Shown: positions 21,001-28,142 of the stretch, one piece after another
Layout: every line of letters starts with the position of its first letter
Position numbering within the stretch: position 1 is the stretch's first letter
IMG/VR virus record: IMGVR_UViG_3300017991_000026
Location: 1 to 45,295 of that record
Direction: 5' to 3' (one strand)
DNA length: 45,295 nt
DNA from: a virus
Translations under genes and position numbers: made by a program
The notes under the pieces: model-generated
What the model saw: the letters and a program-made list of their open reading frames with translations, nothing else
The model's database searches: none
Told to the model about the DNA's origin: nothing

Positions 21001-23354
21001 CCAGACTCGTTCTCAATAGAGGTTCCCCCAAATGCACCAACTCTTCTATTTATATTATGCTGAAGTTCATGTGACAATGTTCTGACATAGTCCATTTCGG
21101 TACCGCGTAATGGTAGACCTATTGTGTCAGTCGGCTTATCATAATATGGAATCTCGTCAGTGAACTTAACATTAGTATTCCTCAATTCTGGCAATGCTTC
21201 ATATAATTGAGGATATTTTAAAACCTCTTCTAATTTTGCATTCCTTTTTTCACGACGCTGAATATCTTTAAGTTTCTTAAGATCAAACTCAAACTTAGAA
21301 GGACTGATCTCATACCTCCATTTGCCATCTCTTCCAAGCCAAAATCCAGTTTCTTTCCAGAGTTTTTTATTCCTAAATGCCTTTTCAGGATCTAATCCTC
21401 TAAGTCCTATCCATTTCTTAACCGTTTCAGGAATCTTATCTAGAGGAATTCCAGAATATAACTGCGTAATCCCACTAACATCAGTTCCCTTCGCTCTCTC
21501 CTGCATCCCCTGCATGATCTCACTCCACGCAGCGACTTCTTCAGGCTTCAATCTCTCAATAGGTTTTCCACCCTGGGTACTCTCAGACTCTACCCATTTA
21601 TCTAAGTAACTTTTCCTATTCCTCCCTAATTCCTCAACATGATCTACCAGGGCAGAAAGAACTGAAGCCTCCTCAGGCAACACATCGAAGCGTAATTTTG
21701 GATCGTCATTTTCCTTAATATAATCTCTTAACTTCTTAGCCGTGAGTTTTGGATTATCCCTAACCACATCCAGCAATCCATCTTCTTCTGCCAATCGATA
21801 GAGATTCTCCAGATAATTTTGCATTTCCTCGGGATATTCACTTAATCGCTCTCTGACTCCAACCCTTCCGGTAGGTTCAACGGGCTCTCCTGATCCAAGA
21901 GCCTCTTCAAACTCTCTTCCTGTTTCTTCAGCCAGTTTTCTCTCTCCGGCTTCGATAACTCGTTCAACCTCGGGGAGACTCTCTTGGCCAACTTCCTGTC
22001 GAGTTCTGACTGGCTCAGGTTCAACTGGCCGAGTCGGTTCTGTAATCGGAGTTTCTTCCGGTCGAGTAGCTTCTGTCTCATTCTTCACCTCTCTTCTGCC
22101 AAGAGCTTCTTCATAAGCCATTCTTAATCGCTCATCAGGCCGGCCAAATGTCTGTTGTTCTCTCCCAGATAAAAACTCTGCTCCTTCTCTCGCTCGACCT
22201 AACTCAACATTTCTAATCGCCTGACCAGAATCAGTAGTAACCCTATCTCTTCCAAGAAACATTTTCGGTAGCGAGGAAGGATCTACTGGCTTTCCTTCTT
22301 TAACATCCAGAGACTTCCTAATGATATCCTTAACTGCTTCAAGTTTAAAGTTTGGATCCATGGATTGAAAGGCTCTGGACAATTTAATTCCATCCGGGCC
22401 GAGAGTACCCATAGCATTTGGGTCAGAGAATTCATCCATAAGATTAGAGATATCAGCATCGAAATCACCCTTATCAAGATTCTCCCTAAATTCTTCAGCT
22501 TTCTCCGCAGGCTTCTTTTCTTTAGGATCGAAAATCTTTCTCCATCCCTCAGCTATTTTACTATAAGTCTTCCCCTGTTTGAACTCATTTCCCTTAGAGT
22601 GAAGAAGTTTAAACGTAATCACATCAGCCCCATACCCAAGGGCCTGCCCAATATCCCTTCTCCCAATCTTAGCCCACGCATCTTCGATATAATGCCCGGG
22701 CAAAAGAGACATCACCGCGTTAACCGGCTTCATCATCAGTTCGGCAGTTTTGGTTTCGTAGGGTGCGACAGATTCATAGGTTGGCACAAGCGCTTCAGCC
22801 ACGCCGCTAGTAACTTCATCAATGGTCTTGGCTCGTTCTTCTGGAGTTCTATCTCTGGTCTCAATTCCTCTTCTCAAGTCAACAGCCCCTAAAAATCCAG
22901 GGGGAGCTATACGAGGATCAATTCCCCACTTAGCCCATATAGACTGAAGAAGCTCCTCTTGGCCTTTGGGCTTAACAGGCACCGAGCTAAAACCTTCAAT
23001 AAGACCTAAAGGCTTTCCGAACGCAAATTCAGCCGTCCCTCCGGCCATCTTCGTAGCAAACTCCGGCATTCCGCCAGCCAAGTTCCTCAACAGCTCTTCG
23101 TCAACTCCGCTTGGCCCAACCTTTCCAGACCCAAAGTTCTTCGACGCCCAATCGCTAATCGGCTGAGCGATCTTCTCCATAGGCCCTTCAATAAAGTCTG
23201 GAATCCAAGTATCATTCTTCGGCTTCCAGAAAGAATCTCCCTCTACCAAAGCCTGTTCCTGTTGCTGATCTACAAATCCCCAGTCCACTTTAGAGTTTTG
23301 TAAATTAGAATTCTGATTTTCAGGCTCAAGCATTCCCCAATCAACTTTGGCCAT
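18078..23354 (-). CDS. Giant polyvalent internal/ejection protein with metallopeptidase motif, 1758 aa
   Basis: The largest gene of the window ends the virion transcript. The N terminus has two VDWG repeats. Residues about 390-530 are Glu/Pro/Arg-rich and disordered. LYSGIPLDK appears near 630 and again near 908, a linker seen in phage 'polyvalent' proteins. HELQH near 760-765 lies in a region like the polyvalent metallopeptidase. A long Lys-rich coiled part follows. The last 400 residues contain hydrophobic helices and resemble the LPD38-type domain at the end of such proteins. It is likely packed in the head and ejected into the cell. Confidence 0.78.
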   Translation of the reverse strand: MAKVDWGMLEPENQNSNLQNSKVDWGFVDQQQEQALVEGDSFWKPKNDTWIPDFIEGPMEKIAQPISDWASKNFGSGKVGPSGVDEELLRNLAGGMPEFATKMAGGTAEFAFGKPLGLIEGFSSVPVKPKGQEELLQSIWAKWGIDPRIAPPGFLGAVDLRRGIETRDRTPEERAKTIDEVTSGVAEALVPTYESVAPYETKTAELMMKPVNAVMSLLPGHYIEDAWAKIGRRDIGQALGYGADVITFKLLHSKGNEFKQGKTYSKIAEGWRKIFDPKEKKPAEKAEEFRENLDKGDFDADISNLMDEFSDPNAMGTLGPDGIKLSRAFQSMDPNFKLEAVKDIIRKSLDVKEGKPVDPSSLPKMFLGRDRVTTDSGQAIRNVELGRAREGAEFLSGREQQTFGRPDERLRMAYEEALGRREVKNETEATRPEETPITEPTRPVEPEPVRTRQEVGQESLPEVERVIEAGERKLAEETGREFEEALGSGEPVEPTGRVGVRERLSEYPEEMQNYLENLYRLAEEDGLLDVVRDNPKLTAKKLRDYIKENDDPKLRFDVLPEEASVLSALVDHVEELGRNRKSYLDKWVESESTQGGKPIERLKPEEVAAWSEIMQGMQERAKGTDVSGITQLYSGIPLDKIPETVKKWIGLRGLDPEKAFRNKKLWKETGFWLGRDGKWRYEISPSKFEFDLKKLKDIQRREKRNAKLEEVLKYPQLYEALPELRNTNVKFTDEIPYYDKPTDTIGLPLRGTEMDYVRTLSHELQHNINRRVGAFGGTSIENESGSVIANRLDKLLPKIKDKEFADEIKAGISNAGSSRLFVDPEFALKELIPWMEGNKNQLGLSKSDINLLKFPTGAESIYLRNPGEMEARLFEHRMSISDEAIRKIPPWETLDKMTKAEKAGANPTMLYSGIPLDKFMDILSPKLREFGKLLKADPNTFGVNFGNVEMVRKLEELAKSRGMKFEDLVKMSGRMKDSEKLKLINAYRKEFGKVDAKVSRAAVKKAAENVAEETQKIRETEQKKKFTFNEGEIGKVWEKEVEVNGQKITLKSPIVEAGTIRNIMKAKDPSYFSLRKTLGAKQRNTPKFMEKAVRGKTATSHLETRIHTMDRLGDFGFEVWRKGVSAENKEIRMNKADELELRKIRNDLQKGAVETKIRTLSGEEATTIYGKKNRMDPRTGKILSRNYNRKQLGKYAAAAQERGVTILTALGFKDIPTKFEHLSKSAQQAYTKLREFYKRKLTEWNESLINSGHEPIPEVENYATFFTNAELMRQMGSDVMMEFNNGKLTKDIPNMVSPKMMHSRFENMRKKGAIPALDIDPFRAARNYMQSVNRSINWTPVISWIKETQEFRDPNTGKIWKMEDQRSGVKKALDKLVNDITGVTDMTAPMAEYMEYIDGLRSNIANYHLSGNPRTAEIQPLALINTVFAVGPINTLKGGFKSIGDLAKALKKNGMPEAINKSEVLFKTWHGSVGGELLDLTAGSFYTIPNASRLAKIWAGTKGIYRVAKIVPSQVLNILIKSSDFASRNITWHAAVSEAKTMRKKGKLNWSDERIHQYADDIVERTQVGPTKLSRSPIQQHALGRFVTNMGTFVIGNWNFIAKDILELHGKAPEITRLNNRQMRRVLKFGSLMTTLSMVGWFFEDVLGQSSPVGNPVGEIKRQWSEDDWNYIKILGEFMELTSIPLLTNARFDSSLLGAGWDFVENVVDKGFERYTYERWYELLGTALGQPAGSTTNKVIRAEEKGEDPLKAALRIKQ

Positions 23355-23355
23355 C

Positions 23356-24132
23356 TTAGTATCCTTCCATCACTTTATTGATGTACTCTCTATTGGCAGT
23401 AAGTGTATCCATTGCTTCCTTCTTAGAAAATCCTCGACGAATCATCTCGTCATAGATAGCTCTAACATCAAGCTTTTGACCTTTTTGGTACATAACGGGA
23501 AGAGTTATATCTTTATCTCTACCCCAATTGTTAATAAATCTCAGCCTAAATGGTACAGCTTGAAGTCCTTCGTCAGCCGCATACCTGTTGAAAAGATCTA
23601 TTTCAGATGTAGTTGGCTCACGATAGTCTCCCTCTTCGTCCGATGTCATCTTTTGGAATCGATCATTAATCTCTACTGGAAGTTCTGTAATCCACTGGTT
23701 CTTTAGGCTTCCGTCCTCTTCTTTTCCACCTTTCGCTTTCTGGATTTCCCGATTAGCATAATCCAGATACTGCTTCGTTGTAACCTTTAAGGTTTTCTTA
23801 GGATCAAGCGGATCAGGAATTTCCATATACTGATTACCACGTTTCAGCATCTTATCTGCCAGATTGCGGCTCTTGATAAGAGAGTTATAATTTGCCATCT
23901 GCACAGAGTCCATCTCCTCAACTGCAGTCTGTTTTCTCTGATCGAGCTTGAACTTTCTCTTATCCATCTGGCGCTCATACTGCTGCTCTTCAGCTGCCTT
24001 CTGCGCCGCAGCTTTCTGCGCTTCCATTGTTCTCCGTCGCTCATCCAACCAAGTTTGAATCTCTGTACCATAATCAATATTTCTGGAGAACACATCATTA
24101 ATCTGCATTATCTCCTGCGGGCTTAGCCCCAC
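23356..24132 (-). CDS. Coiled-coil virion protein, C-terminal part of a probable frameshift product, 258 aa
   Basis: Residues about 25-90 are Gln/Lys/Arg/Ala-rich coiled coil; the rest is mixed. The only starts are a GTG at 24132 and an ATG at 24108. The open frame continues upstream through PQGPALGSYFNPQDL to a slippery site at 24186-24192, where a -1 shift would join it to the 24183-24725 product (fusion 456 aa). The sequence around the GTG reads as continuous protein (QDLVGLSPQEI), so the fusion may be the main form. It lies between ejection-protein genes. Confidence 0.75.
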   Translation of the reverse strand: MGLSPQEIMQINDVFSRNIDYGTEIQTWLDERRRTMEAQKAAAQKAAEEQQYERQMDKRKFKLDQRKQTAVEEMDSVQMANYNSLIKSRNLADKMLKRGNQYMEIPDPLDPKKTLKVTTKQYLDYANREIQKAKGGKEEDGSLKNQWITELPVEINDRFQKMTSDEEGDYREPTTSEIDLFNRYAADEGLQAVPFRLRFINNWGRDKDITLPVMYQKGQKLDVRAIYDEMIRRGFSKKEAMDTLTANREYINKVMEGY

Positions 24133-24192
24133 AAGGTCCTGGGGATTAAAGTAACTTCCCAGGGCTGGCCCCTGTGGGGAATCTAGAAAGGG
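24127..24192 (-). promoter_or_regulatory. Candidate programmed -1 frameshift signal
   Basis: On the minus strand the heptamer C CCT TTC (24192-24186) fits X XXY YYZ in the zero frame and directly precedes the TAG stop. Both tRNAs can re-pair after slipping (CCU to CCC, UUC to UUU). A 6-nt spacer leads to a stem: CCCCACAGGG (24179-24170) with CCTTGTGGGG (24136-24127), 10 bp with one G-U, stacked on CCTGGG/CCCAGG (24163-24158 with 24143-24138). The -1 frame runs straight into the downstream gene. Confidence 0.75.
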
Positions 24193-24725
24193 TAGGTTCT
24201 GTAATTCTCCCCGCCAGTCAACATGTTACCGAGAGCCGGTGTCTGCTGGACTCTGGGCATCTGCATCGACGTGGGTTGAGGATATCCTCCACCAGCTCCT
24301 CCACCAGCTCCTTCGCTCTGTGCTTCTCCCATCACACTCTTTGGGTCCACAGTAGTTTTAACATTCATCAGATAATTTCCAGTCTTAGGATCACGAGACA
24401 CAGAAAAGTTAGTCGGTCCTTCTGCACCTTGATCGCCTAATCCAGAAAGCAACTGGGCCATAAGAGATTGCTTCTGCTCATTCGCCTGAGCTGCCGCCTG
24501 TGCAGCAATTCTCGATTTACTCCAATCAGCACTCCAGTTTCCAACTCCAGTCTGCCACTGTTTAGGATCATTTGCCACTAAAGCGCTTCCAAGCTGCCCA
24601 AGCATCATAGGCCCTTGTGGTCTCCCCAACCAATCATTAAGAGAAGTCATCCAATTTCCCGCAGTCTGCGGATTGCCTCCCTGAGGGGGATAGTTAATTG
24701 CAAAATCTTCCATATTATAAGCCAT
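24183..24725 (-). CDS. Virion-associated protein, N-terminal part of a probable frameshift product, 180 aa
   Basis: GAAAGGAG precedes the ATG. It is Gln/Ala/Gly-rich, with a helical part (about 60-95), a short beta section, a Gly-rich linker (GAGGGAGGG) near 140 and a final PALGNMLTGGENYRTYPF. It ends at a TAG immediately after a slippery heptamer. Low-complexity composition and neighbours indicate an internal or ejection protein. The 0-frame product and the 456-aa fusion would share this part. Confidence 0.75.
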   Translation of the reverse strand: MAYNMEDFAINYPPQGGNPQTAGNWMTSLNDWLGRPQGPMMLGQLGSALVANDPKQWQTGVGNWSADWSKSRIAAQAAAQANEQKQSLMAQLLSGLGDQGAEGPTNFSVSRDPKTGNYLMNVKTTVDPKSVMGEAQSEGAGGGAGGGYPQPTSMQMPRVQQTPALGNMLTGGENYRTYPF

Positions 24726-24742
24726 TTTATTTCTCCTTTCTG

Positions 24743-25858
24743 TTAATTAGCTGATAAATACCCGCCAACTCCGCCAACTACAGCTCCAATAACTCCACCA
24801 ATTAGAGGCCCATAACCACCAGCTCCGCTTCCAATCTGTGCTCCAGCAGATGCTCCGGTCATCACTCCAGAAGCAACACTTGCAGTAGTACTTGGAGTAT
24901 ACCCACTTTGATATGATGTCCCGCCGCTAATAGCTGCAATCATATTAGCACCATATTGATACACATCAAATAACCATCGAGTTTCAAGATCATCAAATCT
25001 AAGTTGCTTGTCTATCTCTTCTACTTTAGCTTGAATGGCTATACGTCGAGCCTCAATAGTATAATGCGTCACCAGCCTTTGCCACTCAGCTCGACTGAGC
25101 ATAGCACTAAACATTGTCTTAGCCGCGTCCATAATTAATTGATTACGAGTAACTTCCAGATCAAAATTGATCTTATCTCGATGCTCAGCATTGCCCATTT
25201 GAAGCTCATCATCTAATCTGTGAGCTTCCCCCACTTGAGTATTCCTCGTCAACTCATCAGTAGCTCTAATCTGGTCGGCCTGCAGATAAGCCTTAAACCT
25301 GAGGTCTGCGTGAAACTGGGCAATATCCCGATTGTTAAACCCTTCCAGTACTGCCTGTCCAATAACAAAAGACGAAGTCAGACAAGCGTTGGCATTCAAC
25401 ATCCCAGCTTGAAAACGTGGTAAAACTGTAGTAGTTAATCGATCATCCTGAATAGCTTCAAAGGCAGCAGCATCAGCTGCAATAGCAGTATCTGCAGCTG
25501 GATTAGGCTGACGCCAATATGTATCAATGTCATCGTAAGCATCAGGAGCGTAATCGTTGAAAGTAAAAGCCCGCCCAATATCCGCATCGTAACGGGTGAC
25601 TGCGTGGCTAAGATACGTTGTCCAATCCGCATCAGGATCAATAGCATCAACCGCTGCATTCAACGCGCATACTGAGTCCCACATATCCTGGAGCCAGTCA
25701 TCTGGATCGAAAGCAATAATTCCTTCATATGGATTAGGAGTTGTACCAAGATAAGCTGCTCCGACTAGATTATCAATTTCATCAAGCCATTCCTCATGCT
25801 GGCCCTGCAAATATGCAGGATACTCTACTGCTCCAGTACTTCCACCTCCGCCACTCAT
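24743..25858 (-). CDS. Internal virion/ejection protein with glycine-zipper tail, 371 aa
   Basis: The N-terminal half is acidic and Ala/Asp-rich; the middle is helical with repeated Gln and Arg. The last about 50 residues (GAGGYGPLIGGVIGAVVGG and flanks) form a glycine-zipper hydrophobic segment able to insert in membranes. This is typical of podoviral ejection proteins that help build a channel into the cell. The start overlaps the stop of the GNAT-like gene by one base. Confidence 0.72.
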   Translation of the reverse strand: MSGGGGSTGAVEYPAYLQGQHEEWLDEIDNLVGAAYLGTTPNPYEGIIAFDPDDWLQDMWDSVCALNAAVDAIDPDADWTTYLSHAVTRYDADIGRAFTFNDYAPDAYDDIDTYWRQPNPAADTAIAADAAAFEAIQDDRLTTTVLPRFQAGMLNANACLTSSFVIGQAVLEGFNNRDIAQFHADLRFKAYLQADQIRATDELTRNTQVGEAHRLDDELQMGNAEHRDKINFDLEVTRNQLIMDAAKTMFSAMLSRAEWQRLVTHYTIEARRIAIQAKVEEIDKQLRFDDLETRWLFDVYQYGANMIAAISGGTSYQSGYTPSTTASVASGVMTGASAGAQIGSGAGGYGPLIGGVIGAVVGGVGGYLSAN

Positions 25859-26280
25859 TATGCTATCTCCTTCACAATAAAAGATTTATTATGAAAACCA
25901 AACCTCTTACCTAAATTGACCACTAATGGTTCGTCAGTATAAGCAACTATTTTCTGACACTTCATACCCTTGGCAAAATTTTGGATTCCAGTAAATCCTT
26001 CCGCCCATGAATTTTTACTAATCTTATTAAATGCCCTAAGCCCATAGATAATCAAACTCTTCTGATTAACTATCTCATCAAAAGCAAAGGAGGTAATTAT
26101 TACTGCTTCAAATTTACCAGAACTTTTCTCGTAGCTGGAGAAGACATGCATTATTTCTGATATCATAAGTTGTAGAATCTTTATATCTCTAACCTCATCT
26201 TCTCCTAATAGCTCATCTATTACAATTTTTATGAGCGGCCAATTATCAGAAATCTGATCCGGAGTTAATCTAAGAAGCAT
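25858..26280 (-). CDS. GNAT-like small virion-module protein, 140 aa
   Basis: The ATG at 26280 follows AGAGGG; the frame opens earlier at 26346 but only inside the previous gene. IVAYTDEPLVVNLGKRFGF near the C terminus matches the end of acetyltransferase-like (GNAT) proteins that podophages often encode between tail nozzle and ejection genes. The acetyl-CoA loop is not obvious, so it may be structural. It overlaps both neighbours. Confidence 0.62.
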   Translation of the reverse strand: MLLRLTPDQISDNWPLIKIVIDELLGEDEVRDIKILQLMISEIMHVFSSYEKSSGKFEAVIITSFAFDEIVNQKSLIIYGLRAFNKISKNSWAEGFTGIQNFAKGMKCQKIVAYTDEPLVVNLGKRFGFHNKSFIVKEIA

Positions 26281-27307
26281 TATACATCCCTCTAACTGCA
26301 CGTTTGTCTGGAAATTTAAATCTAAGATTGAGATAGTCCATTTCAAAATTAGTTAGATCGTTGCAGTGAACAGCCACTCGATATTCTTGGGAGCTAACTA
26401 CTGGAAACGCCATCCCCTCTGGATTACATGGGATAAAGGTAGACCGGGCAAAGGCATAATTGTGATCTAGATAATCTACCGCAACTGTCATATCACTCTG
26501 ACCTTTTCCGCCCACTTCAACTGCGGTTAGAGTCTTATATCCTCTTTGATTGGAGTCAACTACATCCGTCACCACTCGACCCTCATCGTCTCCAGTATCC
26601 TCGTAGAAGATTTTCTGAACTCCTGCTCTGTTGTAGATAACACCTGTCACTATCTGATCAATCTCACAAAGTCCCCAGCGGGTCATGAGATAACTCTTAG
26701 TCCCGTCGGAGATATAAAACTCCTGCTTTCTCCCGTCATAAACCACGGAGATCTGTGAAAGTGTCATAGACTCAAAGATCCACTGATAACCCTTTCTCTC
26801 AATCTGATAATCTGCCCCAATCATCCACATTACACCATCGTTGTCAATGATTAGATGTTGATTCTCATCTCCCCCAACTGCGCCTTTAAAGGGAATTCCC
26901 CAGTGGACAAGAGTTCTCTCTGAGTATGAAAAGGTTGGCTCTATAATCGGGGTAAGAAGCGAAACTCCGTTATTGGTATATGCCATCACACCATTACCCA
27001 ATTTCATTACCTTCCGAATTTCGCAATCTCCGTGGAGAAGATTTCTTGCTCCGGCTGTATTATCCTGATCAACTGTGAAGTCAGCATTTCCAATCTGACT
27101 CCAACGGACTATACAAGATCCCGTAAATCCATCATTATCTTCATAAACCCATCCGCCAACAATCTGGCCATTAAACATACAAGCCGTGTGCAGGATCGGA
27201 AGAGTAGTCGTAGCGTTCTCATAGTACGAATAAGAACCATCATATTCAACGATCCCATTCTCGGAGAAGAGTAGAAAATATTTCCCAAATAAAACTAAAT
27301 CCCACAT
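26270..27307 (-). CDS. Tail nozzle beta-propeller protein, 345 aa
   Basis: Short beta repeats (LVLFGKYFLLFSENGIVEYDG, VMAYTNNGVSLL, GVMWMIGAD, QEFYISDG) are the propeller blades of podoviral tail tube/nozzle proteins (T7 gp12-like). It starts at ATG 27307 only 6 nt after an in-frame TAA that ends the 27311-28123 gene. In related phages the two parts are normally one chain, so this looks like a split gene expressed by reinitiation (GGGG lies 7 nt before the ATG) or read-through. Confidence 0.75.
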   Translation of the reverse strand: MWDLVLFGKYFLLFSENGIVEYDGSYSYYENATTTLPILHTACMFNGQIVGGWVYEDNDGFTGSCIVRWSQIGNADFTVDQDNTAGARNLLHGDCEIRKVMKLGNGVMAYTNNGVSLLTPIIEPTFSYSERTLVHWGIPFKGAVGGDENQHLIIDNDGVMWMIGADYQIERKGYQWIFESMTLSQISVVYDGRKQEFYISDGTKSYLMTRWGLCEIDQIVTGVIYNRAGVQKIFYEDTGDDEGRVVTDVVDSNQRGYKTLTAVEVGGKGQSDMTVAVDYLDHNYAFARSTFIPCNPEGMAFPVVSSQEYRVAVHCNDLTNFEMDYLNLRFKFPDKRAVRGMYNAS

Positions 27308-27310
27308 GGT

Positions 27311-28123
27311 TTACCCCATTACATAGAGATAAAGAGTTAAAGTCGCATTAGCACCTGAAATCGTTACAGTGTCAGTTGCCGTAGGTCCATCAACTCCATT
27401 CCAATAATTGAGCTTTGCGGCATTGACTGTATATGTTCCGTTAGACAATCCGGTAAAGACGGCCTCTCCAAGAACATCCGTTGTGTCAGAACCTTCTCCA
27501 ATTACTTCTACAGTGACCCCACTTATTGGACTAGAATCATCACCATCAAGAACAGTTACGGTCAGAGAATATCCAGCCACCACCTGACGAAGTCCTATGG
27601 TCACTTCCCCATCAGCGCCGTTTATTACAAGAGTCCCAGATCCAGATTGGTATCCATCAGCAGTTACTCCAACTGGGTATGAATAAGTTTCCAATCCAGT
27701 AAATGCTACCGATCCATTGACTGCTGTATCATCGGATAAAGTCGCACCGGATAAAAGAGTAAGAGTAACTGTGGCCCCATTAATCTCCGCATTACCATCA
27801 TCAAGATCTACAACGTAGACAGTTCCGATATAAGTGTCTACACAGAAATTAAGCACAACATTTCCATCTTGGTCAATTATCGTACAATCTGTCACTCTTA
27901 TATGTGCATCGTCTCCACAACAAGGCTCGAGATTGAACAATTGCGGCTGCGGCCAGTCCATTGTTCCAGAGATCGAAGTTGCAACTGAATGTGGAACAAG
28001 CCCAGCCTCGGTAGGTTTAACATTGAAGCACTCAATCAACGCTTCAACTCCACGTACTGTTCTCCTATGCGGCCGAAGACCCTTTGCTAATCCCTCTCTG
28101 AACTGTGAATAAAATTCGCGCAT
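27311..28123 (-). CDS. N-terminal tail nozzle segment with two Ig/CarboxypepD_reg-like domains, 270 aa
   Basis: Residues 1-65 (EGLAKGLRPH, ALIECFNVKPTEAGLVPH, WPQPQLF) match the usual N terminus of propeller-type tail nozzle proteins. Two tandem beta-sandwich repeats follow (about 95-180 and 185-268), each with a GxxxFTGL turn, of the carboxypeptidase-regulatory/Ig-like kind, probably surface-exposed. It ends in TAA-ACC-ATG in the same frame as the propeller gene. Palindrome copy 9 abuts the start codon, and GGAG lies unusually far upstream. Confidence 0.72.
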   Translation of the reverse strand: MREFYSQFREGLAKGLRPHRRTVRGVEALIECFNVKPTEAGLVPHSVATSISGTMDWPQPQLFNLEPCCGDDAHIRVTDCTIIDQDGNVVLNFCVDTYIGTVYVVDLDDGNAEINGATVTLTLLSGATLSDDTAVNGSVAFTGLETYSYPVGVTADGYQSGSGTLVINGADGEVTIGLRQVVAGYSLTVTVLDGDDSSPISGVTVEVIGEGSDTTDVLGEAVFTGLSNGTYTVNAAKLNYWNGVDGPTATDTVTISGANATLTLYLYVMG

Positions 28124-28135
28124 TGTATTTTACAA
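28123..28135. repeat. Dispersed palindrome, copy 9 (one mismatch)
   Basis: TTGTATTTTACAA; on the - strand it reads TTGTAAAATACAA and its last A is the A of the start codon at 28123. It lies 8 bp after the stop of the 28143 gene. If it folded in mRNA it would bring the distant GGAG close to the ATG. Confidence 0.7.
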
Positions 28136-28142
28136 CTCCAAA

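Noticed and set aside
22365-22892. 175-residue open frame on the + strand within the giant polyvalent gene
   Set aside because: Antisense to a long continuous gene, composition Ser/Phe/Ile-rich as in other shadows, no promoter or ribosome site.
27311-27313. Alternative genetic code with TAA as sense codon
   Set aside because: TAA, TAG and TGA all end genes normally elsewhere in the window, so genome-wide recoding does not fit. The split nozzle needs a local explanation.
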